From positions 1 to 44,217 of the forward strand of contig JAQICF010000192.1 in the NCBI GenBank assembly GCA_027858795.1: a DNA stretch of 44,217 bases. The letters are read 5' to 3'. The first letter of the stretch is position 1. Each line of letters starts with the position of its first letter. The position numbers and the translations under genes are program-made. Positions 8,483 through 16,143 of the stretch are shown here, piece after piece. The notes below the pieces were generated by a model. It had not been told where the DNA came from. It saw only the letters and a program-made list of their open reading frames with translations, and searched no databases. The stretch is from Candidatus Delongbacteria bacterium (lineage in GTDB: Bacteria; Delongbacteria; UBA4055).

Positions 8483-9405
8483 TGGAAGCAGAATTAACAA
8501 TTACTTCAAGAATACTTTATTCCTTATTAACTCTTTTCATAGTATTTGTTTACGGGATGATACAATCAGGAATTATTAGAAAAATAGTTGCAAGAGTTGC
8601 CGGAAGATATGGCATTCCAGTCTATCAGCCATTTATTGATCTAATAAAAAATTATGCTAAAAGATCACAAATAACTCATGGTATGATGTTCTATCTTGGA
8701 CCGATCTTTAGATTGTCAGGCGGTATTGGACTGTTCATGTTTATGCCTATGATATTTGGATCTATATATTTTAGAAATTTTTCATTTACCGGTGATATTG
8801 TATTACTTATGTACTTTCAATTCTTTGGAATGCTTGGAATGGCAATGGGTGCCGGAGAAGCGGGTCAGCCTAACTCAGGTATCGGTGTTAGTAGAGGACT
8901 TGCTCAGTTTACAACAGCTGAAGTACCATTTACACTGGCTATAATTGCAATAGCTATCCAGTATCAGACATTATCAGTATATGACATTGTGGCTGCTCAG
9001 CAGGGTGGAATAATGAACTGGACAGTTTTTCAAAATCCAATTGCAACTTTAGCAGGAATGTTAGCTTTCTTAGGAATAATGCGCCACGCGCCGTTCAATG
9101 TTGTAATGGCTCCACAGGAAATACCTATCGGTCCTCCAACAGAATATCATTCAACTTACCTTGGAATGCTTCAATCAAATAGAGCTATTCTTCATATAGT
9201 TGAATCTGCTCTATTTATGAACTTATTCTTCGGTGGTGCAGCAAATTGGATAGAATTTATTGTAAAAACATTTATAATATATTTCAGCACTGTATTCATT
9301 GGTGTGGTATTCCCTAGATATAGGGTTGATCAATCAGTATCCTGGTTTGTGAAAGTGCCGTTAGTAATCGGTATCTTAGGTGTATTATATGCGAAGTATA
9401 TGTAG
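8482..9405 (+). CDS. mbxM: NuoH-like membrane subunit (MbxM type), copy 1
   Basis: Membrane anchor that joins the ion-pumping arm to the redox arm, homologous to NuoH/MbhM. Visible family features are YGIPVYQPFIDLIK near residue 45, an acidic loop EAGQPNSG, FTTAEVPFTLAI, and the conserved cytoplasmic loop PQEIPIGPPTEYHS (about 211-224). Eight or so helices are predicted. Length of 307 aa is usual for the MBH/MBS type. Its ATG overlaps the stop of the antiporter fusion by one base. Unlike operon 2, a 54-nt gap with a hairpin separates it from the next gene. Confidence 0.93.
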   Translation: MEAELTITSRILYSLLTLFIVFVYGMIQSGIIRKIVARVAGRYGIPVYQPFIDLIKNYAKRSQITHGMMFYLGPIFRLSGGIGLFMFMPMIFGSIYFRNFSFTGDIVLLMYFQFFGMLGMAMGAGEAGQPNSGIGVSRGLAQFTTAEVPFTLAIIAIAIQYQTLSVYDIVAAQQGGIMNWTVFQNPIATLAGMLAFLGIMRHAPFNVVMAPQEIPIGPPTEYHSTYLGMLQSNRAILHIVESALFMNLFFGGAANWIEFIVKTFIIYFSTVFIGVVFPRYRVDQSVSWFVKVPLVIGILGVLYAKYM

Positions 9406-9426
9406 AGACGCCCTAATAGGACGTCT
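9406..9426. repeat. AGACG/CGTCT palindromic hairpin, member 1
   Basis: AGACG, an 11-nt loop with further pairing (CCTaatAGG), then CGTCT, directly after the mbxM stop. Related hairpins with the same AGACG/CGTCT ends lie at 19409-19429 and 30342-30362. The equivalent junction in operon 2 lacks it. Confidence 0.7.
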
Positions 9427-9459
9427 GTACATAATAATTAAATAAAGAGGTTTAATATA

Positions 9460-10104
9460 ATGACTCGAATGGATGATTTAAAAAAGAGAACTGTGACAGC
9501 ACCGGATGGTGAAGAATTTACAGTAGATCCGATGCAGGATTACTTTTGTGATAAAAGGCCTGAAGTACAGGCTCCAGCACATCCGCTATTGGAAAAATTC
9601 TTCAACTGGGCAAGATCCAATTCTTTATGGGTACTTGGATGGGGAACCGGTTGTGGTAGTATTGAATTACCACCTCTAACAACTCCAAGATTTGATATGT
9701 TCAGATACGGTGTTCAGATGAGACCCACTCCAAGACAATCAGGTGTATTTATTATTTCAGGATATTTGGCTGTAAAAACGTTGAAAAGAGTTATCAGAGC
9801 TTATGAACAAATGCAAGGTCCAAAATATATAATAGCATTAGGTAGTTGTACGATAAATGGTGGAATGTACTATGACAGTTTCAACACTATAAATAGACTC
9901 GATCATTACATTCCTGTTGATGTTTATATTACCGGATGTATGCCAAGACCTGAAGCAATTCTTTCAGGCTTTGTAGAACTGAAGAAAAGAATCAGGGCAG
10001 GTAAAGCTGAAGGTGCGAATGATTATGCCGATAGATTTGATTGGTATAAAGCGAACCAAAAGAAGGTTATCAAAGGTTGGGATATGCCAGACTATAACTG
10101 GTAG
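9460..10104 (+). CDS. mbxJ: NuoB-like Fe-S subunit (MbxJ type), copy 1
   Basis: Soluble small subunit that carries the [4Fe-4S] cluster nearest the catalytic site, homologous to NuoB/MbhJ. The paired cysteine of NuoB (xxCCxxE) is Cys-Gly here: GTGCGSIE with C65 and G66. The other cluster cysteines are C130 (LGSCTINGG) and C160 (TGCMPRPE). Three rather than four ligands means one iron could be free to bind substrate, as described for the site-differentiated cluster of archaeal MBS. The operon-2 copy has the same pattern. An N-terminal extension of about 40 residues is charged. An AAAGAGG ribosome-binding site precedes the ATG. Confidence 0.92.
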   Translation: MTRMDDLKKRTVTAPDGEEFTVDPMQDYFCDKRPEVQAPAHPLLEKFFNWARSNSLWVLGWGTGCGSIELPPLTTPRFDMFRYGVQMRPTPRQSGVFIISGYLAVKTLKRVIRAYEQMQGPKYIIALGSCTINGGMYYDSFNTINRLDHYIPVDVYITGCMPRPEAILSGFVELKKRIRAGKAEGANDYADRFDWYKANQKKVIKGWDMPDYNW

Positions 10105-10181
10105 TTATCCTAACGGGATAAAACACCAGTAACCACAGGTTTTAACCTGTGGAGAGAAAGATCCTGAATCAAGTTCAGGAT
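10105..10181. repeat. three adjacent small palindromes between mbxJ and mbxK, copy 1
   Basis: Three hairpins in series: TTATCC/GGATAA (10105-10121), CCACAGGTT/AACCTGTGG (10133-10152, perfect) and ATCCTGAA/TTCAGGAT (10161-10181). The same three, in the same order, lie at the same junction of operon 2 (26633-26709). An ORF that reads through the third hairpin would extend mbxK upstream to 10149, but that start is not credible. Confidence 0.8.
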
Positions 10182-10208
10182 GACAGAAAACAAACTAAGG
10201 CAAAAAAT

Positions 10209-10739
10209 ATGAAAGAGATATTAGAAAAGATAAAAAGGAAATATGAGATCACGGATGTTCTTCAGAAGAGAGATGATTTGCTGTTTTTTTCTATCGGGAA
10301 AAAATTACTTGTCGATATACTGAATTATCTGAAAGAGCTTGAAGGTTTTACACATTTAGTAATGTTATCAAGCGTTGACTGGTTGGAAGAGAATAAATTT
10401 CAGCTCTCATATATTATAAATCACCCTGTAAATAAGTATGATATTACTATAAGAGTATTTATTGACAGAGATAAACCTGTAATGGATTCGATTCATCAGA
10501 TATGGCTTCAATCGGCAACAGATCAGAGAGAAATTAAAGAATTATTCGGTATTGATTTTCCCGGTAGCCCAGGAGTGGATGATGATTTTGTACTTGAAGA
10601 CTGGGATGATATTCCACCTATGAGAAGAGATTTTGATACATTGAAATATGCTACAGAGAATTTTTTCCCAAGAGAAGGAAGGCAAACTCACGATACAAAA
10701 GAATACATGAAGTCAAAATTATATCCGGATAAGGATTAA
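10209..10739 (+). CDS. mbxK: NuoC-like subunit (MbxK type), copy 1
   Basis: Soluble 30-kDa-type subunit, homologous to NuoC/MbhK, with no cofactor of its own. The family core is VFIDRDKPVMDSIHQIWLQ, then DQREIKELFGIDFPGSP and the end motif PPMRRDFDT. I start it at ATG 10209 (MKEILEKIKRKYE), preceded by AAGG at 10197-10200. The longer frame to 10149 would translate an intergenic repeat and has no ribosome-binding site. With this start the protein is 176 aa, aligned with the operon-2 paralogue. Confidence 0.9.
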   Translation: MKEILEKIKRKYEITDVLQKRDDLLFFSIGKKLLVDILNYLKELEGFTHLVMLSSVDWLEENKFQLSYIINHPVNKYDITIRVFIDRDKPVMDSIHQIWLQSATDQREIKELFGIDFPGSPGVDDDFVLEDWDDIPPMRRDFDTLKYATENFFPREGRQTHDTKEYMKSKLYPDKD

Positions 10740-10753
10740 TTGATTCGTTTGTA

Positions 10754-10797
10754 GGGGATGCAGGAATGCATCCCCTAGGAACGCATTCCTGCGTTCC
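10754..10797. repeat. two strong hairpins between mbxK and mbxL, copy 1 only
   Basis: GGGGATGCA-ggaa-TGCATCCCC (10754-10775) is followed by GGAACGCA-ttcc-TGCGTTCC (10778-10797). No T-run follows, so these are not terminators. The operon-2 junction has only a 25-nt gap without hairpins. They look like REP-type intergenic elements and may affect mRNA stability within the operon. Confidence 0.75.
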
Positions 10798-10841
10798 GTA
10801 CAAAGGAGAAAGAAAAATATAACAAAATTTGAGGACATTAG

Positions 10842-12020
10842 ATGTTCAATATAAAAGAAGACAGATCAAAGTTCCCTAAAATGAAAGAGGATGGAACTCT
10901 TGATATTGATCTAGACTCACAAAAATATGTAAAGATCTGGCAAGGGCCTAATCATCCTGGAGTTACAGGAAATATGGCATTAGAGCTTACAATTTCAGGC
11001 GATGAAATAGTTCAATCAAAAACGCATGTAGGTTATCTATACAGAGCTTTTGAAAAATTGATGGAAAGAAGAAAATTTATTCAATGTTTTCCTATCTGCA
11101 TCAGAATGTGTGTTCCTGAGCCTGATATTAATGAATATTTGCTTGCTGCATCTGTTGAAGAACTTGGAGGTATTGAGGTCCCAGAGATGGCAGAATGGCT
11201 AAGAACTTTAGTGCTTGAAATGGCAAGAGTTACTATCCTGCTTAGAGGAGTTCCCGGACAAGGTGGAACTATGAGTCTTGGAATGGGAGTTCAGTGGGGT
11301 GTATATATCAGAGACCTGATGCTGGACAGATTTGAAGAACTTACCGGTGGCAGGGTTTATCACATGTATATTGCTCCAGGTGGAGTTAGAGGTTTGTTAC
11401 CTTCCGGATTCAAAGAAAGAATGGAAGAAGTATTAAAGAAAATAGATGAATTTGTTATTGATATAGATAATTTAATGTTCAGTAATGCCGTTTTCAAGAA
11501 GAGAACTAAAGGCGTTGGAGTAATTGAAAAGGATTGGATCGATAAATACAGTGTTGTTGGACCTAATGCTAGAGCAGCAGGAATAATGAGAGATGTTAGG
11601 AAGGATTATCCATATTTGAAATATGATCAATTAGACTTTGAACCTCATACTGAAACAGATTCAGATATTTATGCAAGATCCAGAGTAAGATGGCATGATC
11701 TTCAAACATCAGTGGATCTTATAAGACAGATAATGGCTAAAATGCCGGAGAAAGGTGAGATCAGAGCAAAAACACCGAATGTTCTTCATTGGAAAATACC
11801 AAAAGGTGAAACTTACAAAAGAATAGAATCATCCAGAGGTGAATACGGTTTCTATATGGTTACTGATGGAAGTGCTTATCCTAGAAGAATAAATCTTAGA
11901 GGACCAAGTTATAATTCAGCAATGGTATTACTTGAAAAAATGTTGGTAAACGCTAATATATCAGATACTTCATCGTTGATGGTATCATTAGCTACATGCC
12001 CACCGGAAATAGAGAGGTAA
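10842..12020 (+). CDS. mbxL: NuoD-like catalytic-core subunit without [NiFe] ligands (MbxL type), copy 1
   Basis: Large soluble subunit of the redox arm, homologous to NuoD and the large subunit of [NiFe] hydrogenases. Hydrogenases bind nickel with two CxxC pairs. Here the N-terminal pair reads R-M-C-V-P-E (C90, E93) and the C-terminal pair TCPPEIER (C386, E389): the second cysteine of each pair is glutamate. The protein therefore cannot be a hydrogenase, and the pattern fits the Mbx/Mbs group. Other conserved segments are KIWQGPNHPGVTGNMALEL and GYLYRAFEKLMERR near the N-terminus. Length is 392 aa. It ends four bases before the NuoI-GltD fusion. Confidence 0.92.
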   Translation: MFNIKEDRSKFPKMKEDGTLDIDLDSQKYVKIWQGPNHPGVTGNMALELTISGDEIVQSKTHVGYLYRAFEKLMERRKFIQCFPICIRMCVPEPDINEYLLAASVEELGGIEVPEMAEWLRTLVLEMARVTILLRGVPGQGGTMSLGMGVQWGVYIRDLMLDRFEELTGGRVYHMYIAPGGVRGLLPSGFKERMEEVLKKIDEFVIDIDNLMFSNAVFKKRTKGVGVIEKDWIDKYSVVGPNARAAGIMRDVRKDYPYLKYDQLDFEPHTETDSDIYARSRVRWHDLQTSVDLIRQIMAKMPEKGEIRAKTPNVLHWKIPKGETYKRIESSRGEYGFYMVTDGSAYPRRINLRGPSYNSAMVLLEKMLVNANISDTSSLMVSLATCPPEIER

Positions 12021-12024
12021 ATAA

Positions 12025-13818
12025 ATGAGTATAAAAGATGTATTATCGCCATTTTTAGCTTGGAAAAAAGTATTTAAAGATCCTGTTACTGTTAAAGATC
12101 CGTTCAATGACAGACCTGGAGCTCCAAGATATAGAGGATTCCACAAAAACGAGTTGGATAAATGTATCGGTTGTGGAGCCTGTGAAGAAATTTGTCAGAA
12201 TGCTGCAATAGATATGGTTCCTGTTGAAGGGATTGAAACTAAAGACGGTGACAGTGGACTTAGGCCGATGGTCGATTATGGTAGATGTTGCTGGTGTGCT
12301 CTTTGTGTTGATATTTGTTCTACAAACTCACTTACTTTATCGAATGAATACACCTGGATTGATTCTGATCCGGATGTTTTCAGATTTGTTCCCGGATATG
12401 ATAAAAAAGAGTGGGATAAAAGTGAACTCGGATGGACTAAACCTAAAAATTATGATCTTAACAATTATGATAGAGTTGACATGGCTGAGCTTCATCCTGA
12501 AGAAAGGGATAAATCATTCATTGAATTCGTAAAAGGATATTCTAAGGAACAAGCAGAAGCAGAAGCGGATAGATGTATTGATTGTGGTCTTTGTACTGCA
12601 ACTTGTCCTGCTCACATGGCTATTCCAGAATATATCAAGGCTATCAGAAATGACGATATGGAAGAAGGTCTAAGAATAATGTATGAAACAAATCCATTGC
12701 CTGAGATATGTGGTAGAATTTGTACTCATAAGTGTGAAACTGTTTGTGCAATAGGTCACAAAGGGGAACCTTTATCTATTCGTTGGTTAAAAAGATATAT
12801 AGCTGATCAAGTACCTGAGAGTAAATATAAAGAAGTTCTGGAACAGGGAATGGAGATCACTCCAAAAAGTAAGAAAATAGCTATAATCGGTTCAGGACCT
12901 TCAGGTCTTTCAGCTGCTTATTATTTGTCAAGAATGGGATATGCTACAAAGATATTTGAATCTTTACCTGAAGCTGGTGGTATGATGAGATACGGTATTC
13001 CTTCATATCGTCTTCCTTACGATCAAATTGATAAGGATGTTAATTATATCTTATCCTGCGGTGTTGAGATAGAATACAACGTAAAAATTGGTAAAGATAT
13101 TACTATAGAACAACTGGAAAAAGATTATGATGCAGTATTCTCAGGAACGGGACTTCATTTAGGTAGAAGTACAAGAATTCCTGGTGCTGATAATGAGAAT
13201 GTATTCTTTGCAACAGATCTTCTTAGAGAAATTTCTTTAGGTAATGAGATCCAAGTTGATGAAAAGATAGTTGTGATCGGTGGTGGAAATGTAGCAATGG
13301 ATATTACAAGGTCTCTTGCCAGACTTCAAAACCAGAAATATGGTAAAGTTAACGTTACTGCAACTTCGCTGGAATCTGAAGATATTATGCCTGCAGATAG
13401 GGAAGAGGTAGTAGAAGCAAGAGAAGAGAAAGCTATTGTTGATCCTGGATGGGGTCCAAAAGATATTAAGATAGAAAAAGGTAAAGTTAAAGGTTTAAAT
13501 GTTGTTAAATGTCTTTCAGTTTTCGATGATGAAGGAAGATTCAGTCCTAAATTTGATGAAGATCAAAAGAAATTTTTCCCAGCTGATATGGTAGTTGAAT
13601 CAATTGGACAGGGTATGGATTTATCATACCTGGAATCTATAAAAGATAAGCTTGAATTCAGCGATAGAGGCAGAATAGTTGTTAATGAAAAATATCAATC
13701 ATCACTTCCGTGGTTATTCGTTGGTGGAGATATTATAAAAGGTCCTGATGTTATCAACGGTATTGCAAATGGTCATACCGCAGCAAAAGGTATAGATAAA
13801 TTTCTAAACAGTAAATAA
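12025..13818 (+). CDS. NuoI ferredoxin fused to GltD/NfnB-type FAD-NAD(P)H oxidoreductase, copy 1
   Basis: Electron-transfer fusion of 597 aa. Residues 1-110 are NuoI/MbxN-like with two [4Fe-4S] sites: C47, C50, C53, C57 and C88, C91, C94, C98. A linker follows. Residues 180-260 form the GltD-type N-terminal Fe-S domain (C184-C194 and C229-C241). Residues 284-597 form the FAD/NAD(P) part, with FAD motif GSGPSGLSAAYYL and nucleotide motif GGGNVAMD. The NADPH signature YRRxxxxMPA found in copy 2 is replaced by SLESEDIMPA, losing both arginines, so NAD(H) may be preferred (inference). The fusion wires the Mbx redox arm directly to pyridine nucleotide. It may replace sulfur as electron acceptor or work in reverse to reduce ferredoxin. 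Confidence 0.9.
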   Translation: MSIKDVLSPFLAWKKVFKDPVTVKDPFNDRPGAPRYRGFHKNELDKCIGCGACEEICQNAAIDMVPVEGIETKDGDSGLRPMVDYGRCCWCALCVDICSTNSLTLSNEYTWIDSDPDVFRFVPGYDKKEWDKSELGWTKPKNYDLNNYDRVDMAELHPEERDKSFIEFVKGYSKEQAEAEADRCIDCGLCTATCPAHMAIPEYIKAIRNDDMEEGLRIMYETNPLPEICGRICTHKCETVCAIGHKGEPLSIRWLKRYIADQVPESKYKEVLEQGMEITPKSKKIAIIGSGPSGLSAAYYLSRMGYATKIFESLPEAGGMMRYGIPSYRLPYDQIDKDVNYILSCGVEIEYNVKIGKDITIEQLEKDYDAVFSGTGLHLGRSTRIPGADNENVFFATDLLREISLGNEIQVDEKIVVIGGGNVAMDITRSLARLQNQKYGKVNVTATSLESEDIMPADREEVVEAREEKAIVDPGWGPKDIKIEKGKVKGLNVVKCLSVFDDEGRFSPKFDEDQKKFFPADMVVESIGQGMDLSYLESIKDKLEFSDRGRIVVNEKYQSSLPWLFVGGDIIKGPDVINGIANGHTAAKGIDKFLNSK

Positions 13819-13832
13819 AGAGGAGATTTGAT

Positions 13833-14279
13833 ATGAAATTGACGGATTTATTAAAGAAAAAACAAAGTACAGAGACTTTCAAGATCGATATTAACAGTAC
13901 TGCAAAAGATGCCGTGGAGCTTTTCGGTAAGTATAGAGTTGGTTCTTTAGTCGTAACTGACGGCGGTTCGCAGCTTCAGGGAATTGTAACTGAAAGAGAT
14001 GTTCTTTACAAATGTGACGGTCATCCTGAAACAATGAAGATCAAAGATATCATGACTCCGAAAGAAGATCTTATCATAGCGACAAAAGATGAAAGATTAA
14101 GTTATGCCATGGATGTTATGATAAATAAGAGAGTAAGGCATTTACCTGTTGTTGAAGATGGAAAACTTATTGGTATTTTATCAATTGGAGATCTACTTAA
14201 GCAGGTTCTCGAACAGTCTGAAACTGAGGTTAAAGAACTTAGGGAATATATAAAGAATCCTTATGGGATAAATATATAG
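13833..14279 (+). CDS. twin CBS-domain protein
   Basis: Soluble 148-aa protein made of two CBS domains, which usually bind adenosine nucleotides and act as energy sensors. Domain 1 contains VGSLVVTDGGSQLQGIVTER, domain 2 RHLPVVEDGKLIGILSIGDL. It starts 14 nt after the NuoI-GltD fusion with an AGAGGAG ribosome-binding site, so it belongs to operon 1 and is followed by the operon terminator. Operon 2 has no counterpart. It may tune the activity of complex 1 to AMP/ATP or NAD(H) level, which is only an inference from position. Confidence 0.9.
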   Translation: MKLTDLLKKKQSTETFKIDINSTAKDAVELFGKYRVGSLVVTDGGSQLQGIVTERDVLYKCDGHPETMKIKDIMTPKEDLIIATKDERLSYAMDVMINKRVRHLPVVEDGKLIGILSIGDLLKQVLEQSETEVKELREYIKNPYGINI

Positions 14280-14302
14280 AATTGCAACAACGAATAATAT
14301 TT

Positions 14303-14331
14303 AAGCTCTCAAATTTTGAGAGCTTTTTTTT
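14303..14331 (+). terminator. Rho-independent terminator of Mbx operon 1
   Basis: AAGCTCTCAA / TTGAGAGCTT stem with a 3-nt loop, followed by a run of Ts. It ends operon 1 just after the CBS gene. The terminator at 18793-18821 uses the same AAGCTCTC stem core. Confidence 0.93.
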
Positions 14332-14334
14332 ATT

Positions 14335-14660
14335 TCTTTAAATATTCCAATATCATCTTTTCCGATTATCTGCAAAAAACGGAACGGTCCAGGTTGTTCT
14401 ATTGAAAGTACCAAAATTTGAAAGATCTGAAAAGTTTGAATATGGTTGCAATGAAGCATAAATTTTATAAGATTTAGCTCTTCCATCAGGATTCCATGTA
14501 ATTTATATATCTGATTCACTGACAGAAGTATTAACATTTTGAGGTATACAACACTTGCCAGTCAAGATAAGGATAACCATCATTCAGTAAAGGATTGATA
14601 CTCCAAATCGGTGAAGAGAAGTCCCAATTTTTAATCTTTATCTCCCGTTCCATACAGATA
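14335..14660 (-). pseudogene. decayed C-terminus of a surface protein (GLUG-type repeat end plus fibronectin III-like domain)
   Basis: On the minus strand one frame reads WDFSSPIWSINPLLNDGY followed by PYLDW, the usual end of GLUG-type repeats in large secreted proteins. After a frameshift another frame reads PQNVNTSVSESDI, a stop, then ITWNPDGRAKSYKIYAS and a TWTVPFFADNRK segment, which follows the spacing of a fibronectin III domain. At least one frameshift and two in-frame stops are present and there is no start. The gene body is missing. The remnant runs towards the operon 1 terminator, which suggests loss by deletion. No intact gene occupies 14332-14754. Confidence 0.65.
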
Positions 14661-14692
14661 CGATTTTATTAATAATTATATTTGCAAAAACA

Positions 14693-14718
14693 TTATCAAG
14701 AATATATATTCTTGATAA
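14693..14718. repeat. 26-bp perfect palindrome
   Basis: TTATCAAG, an AT-only self-complementary centre, then CTTGATAA: the whole 26 bp is a perfect palindrome with no loop. It lies between the decayed surface-protein gene and the gene at 14755, about 37 bp before that ATG. It could be an operator or a remnant of a mobile element. It lacks a T-run and is too AT-rich to be a convincing terminator. Confidence 0.6.
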
Positions 14719-14754
14719 GTATTAAATATCTAAAATATCTATTGAGGTCAATAC

Positions 14755-15258
14755 ATGAAGAACTTGTTATTCATTTTCGTATTTCTAATTTTAATTGCTT
14801 TAAATGCAAATTCTGTGTTATTGAAAGATAAAACAATCACAGTTGAAACAACTGGTATAGCTATTTTAGGGAATGGCATTACTATAGAGGATGCGAAGAT
14901 ATTTGCTATAAACGATGCTAAATTGAATGCCTTGGAAATGGTAGGTACATATTTAGAGTCAAACACTACAATTCTAAACCATATGGTGACAAAAGATGAG
15001 ATCAAAACTTTTACGGGTAGTGTCTTAAAAACTGTTATTAAAGATGAAGAAAAGTGTATGATCGATAAGAATTTTGTTTTTAAAGTAACAATAAATGCAG
15101 TAATTGATTCAGAACTTTTAAACAAAAGGATAGAGGAAGTAAGGCGCGATTCTCAATTGAAAAGCAGGTTGGAAAAGGAAAGTAAAAAAGTTGAAGAGCT
15201 TACTCTAAAAATAGCGGAGCTACAGAATCAGAAAGGTGTAACTAAAGAGCAGGTGTGA
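14755..15258 (+). CDS. N-terminal half of a secreted TPR protein, cut by an in-frame TGA
   Basis: Signal peptide (residues 1-20, ending ALNANS), then a domain with INDAKLNALEMVGTYLES and KTFTGSVLKTVIKDE that resembles the FlgT/LPP20-like domains of exported proteins, then a coiled coil (KESKKVEELTLKIAELQNQK). A TGA at 15256-15258 ends it, but the same frame continues open for another 232 codons into six TPR repeats (15283-15954). Related proteins in this style join both parts. I take it as one gene of about 400 codons broken by a single nonsense change, or read through. Function unknown. Confidence 0.7.
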   Translation: MKNLLFIFVFLILIALNANSVLLKDKTITVETTGIAILGNGITIEDAKIFAINDAKLNALEMVGTYLESNTTILNHMVTKDEIKTFTGSVLKTVIKDEEKCMIDKNFVFKVTINAVIDSELLNKRIEEVRRDSQLKSRLEKESKKVEELTLKIAELQNQKGVTKEQV

Positions 15259-15282
15259 AAAATATCTGATGGTTTAACAGCT

Positions 15283-15954
15283 TTGGACTGGAATGAAAAA
15301 GGGATGGATGCTTGGACTGAGAAAAAATACAATGTTGCAATTGAATATTATAGTGAAGCTATAATATTAGATCCTTCTAATGCTAATTTTTATAATAACA
15401 GAGCTTTAACAAATTATACTTTAGGTAACTTTTCTCATTCAATGGAAGATTACAATAAAGCTATTGAACTTGACCCTATAAATGCAACTTCATTCTCAAA
15501 CAGAGGTTTACTTTTTGTTGACTTGAACCAATTTAATAAAGCAATGAAAGATTACAATAAAGCTATCTCTTTAGGAGCTAATTTTTTTAATGCATTTTAT
15601 AATCGCGGGAGTTTACACACTTCTTTAAAGCAGTATGAAGAAGCTGCTGCTGATTTTAAAAAAGCGTTTGAATTTAATCAGAAGGAACCAAATTATTTTC
15701 ATAATTTAGGTGTATTATTATTAGAGCAAAAGATCTTTGATGAATCATTAGAAAATTTTATCATAGCCATTAAGCTTGACCCTTTAATTCCAAAGTATTA
15801 TTTTAATAGAGCAATTAACTATTTAGAATTGGACATGTTTAAGAAAGGTGTGGCTGATTTGAATGAATGTTTACGTTTGGATCAAGAGAATTCGAAAATG
15901 GCAGATGATGCTAGAAAAATAATAAGGAATTTAGGATACTTTCCAGAGTATTAA
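15283..15954 (+). CDS. TPR-repeat protein, C-terminal half of the split gene
   Basis: Six consecutive tetratricopeptide repeats, with typical pieces such as AIEYYSEAIILDPSNANFYN and SMEDYNKAIELDP. TPR arrays are protein-interaction scaffolds. The frame is the same as that of 14755-15258 and is open from 15259 onwards. The first available start is a TTG at 15283 with no ribosome-binding site, so independent translation is doubtful. If the upstream TGA is a real stop, this half is probably silent. Without its signal peptide it would also stay in the wrong compartment. Confidence 0.65.
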   Translation: MDWNEKGMDAWTEKKYNVAIEYYSEAIILDPSNANFYNNRALTNYTLGNFSHSMEDYNKAIELDPINATSFSNRGLLFVDLNQFNKAMKDYNKAISLGANFFNAFYNRGSLHTSLKQYEEAAADFKKAFEFNQKEPNYFHNLGVLLLEQKIFDESLENFIIAIKLDPLIPKYYFNRAINYLELDMFKKGVADLNECLRLDQENSKMADDARKIIRNLGYFPEY

Positions 15955-16009
15955 AATTAGTGAAGTATTGGGTATTATAAGGATATTCCTGTTTCAACTA
16001 CTATGTCAT

Positions 16010-16114
16010 TCAGTCAGAATAAAATTACAGGCTTCAGCATTAGGCAAACCTGTATATAAAATGATCGGATTCAAGGAATGGTTCAAACATCATTTTTATA
16101 TGTTGAAAGGATAA
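16010..16114 (+). pseudogene. C-terminal remnant of a GNAT acetyltransferase
   Basis: This frame reads RIKLQASALGKPVYKMIGFK then EWFKHHFYMLKG and a stop, which matches the typical end of GNAT acetyltransferases (L.AS..G..lY.k.GF). The acetyl-CoA binding part is absent and no start codon fits. It is a fragment, overlapping the upstream region of the exonuclease gene. Confidence 0.55.
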
Positions 16115-16143
16115 TTGTAACGAAATATAAACCAGGAGAATTT

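Noticed and set aside
10149..10208. Extended N-terminus of the NuoC-like protein in copy 1
   Set aside because: It translates the ATCCTGAA/TTCAGGAT intergenic repeat; copy 2 has the same repeat outside its gene and starts at the matching ATG.
14301..14537. 78-aa minus-strand ORF next to the operon 1 terminator
   Set aside because: It is out of frame with the recognisable fibronectin III-like remnant there and overlaps the terminator stem.
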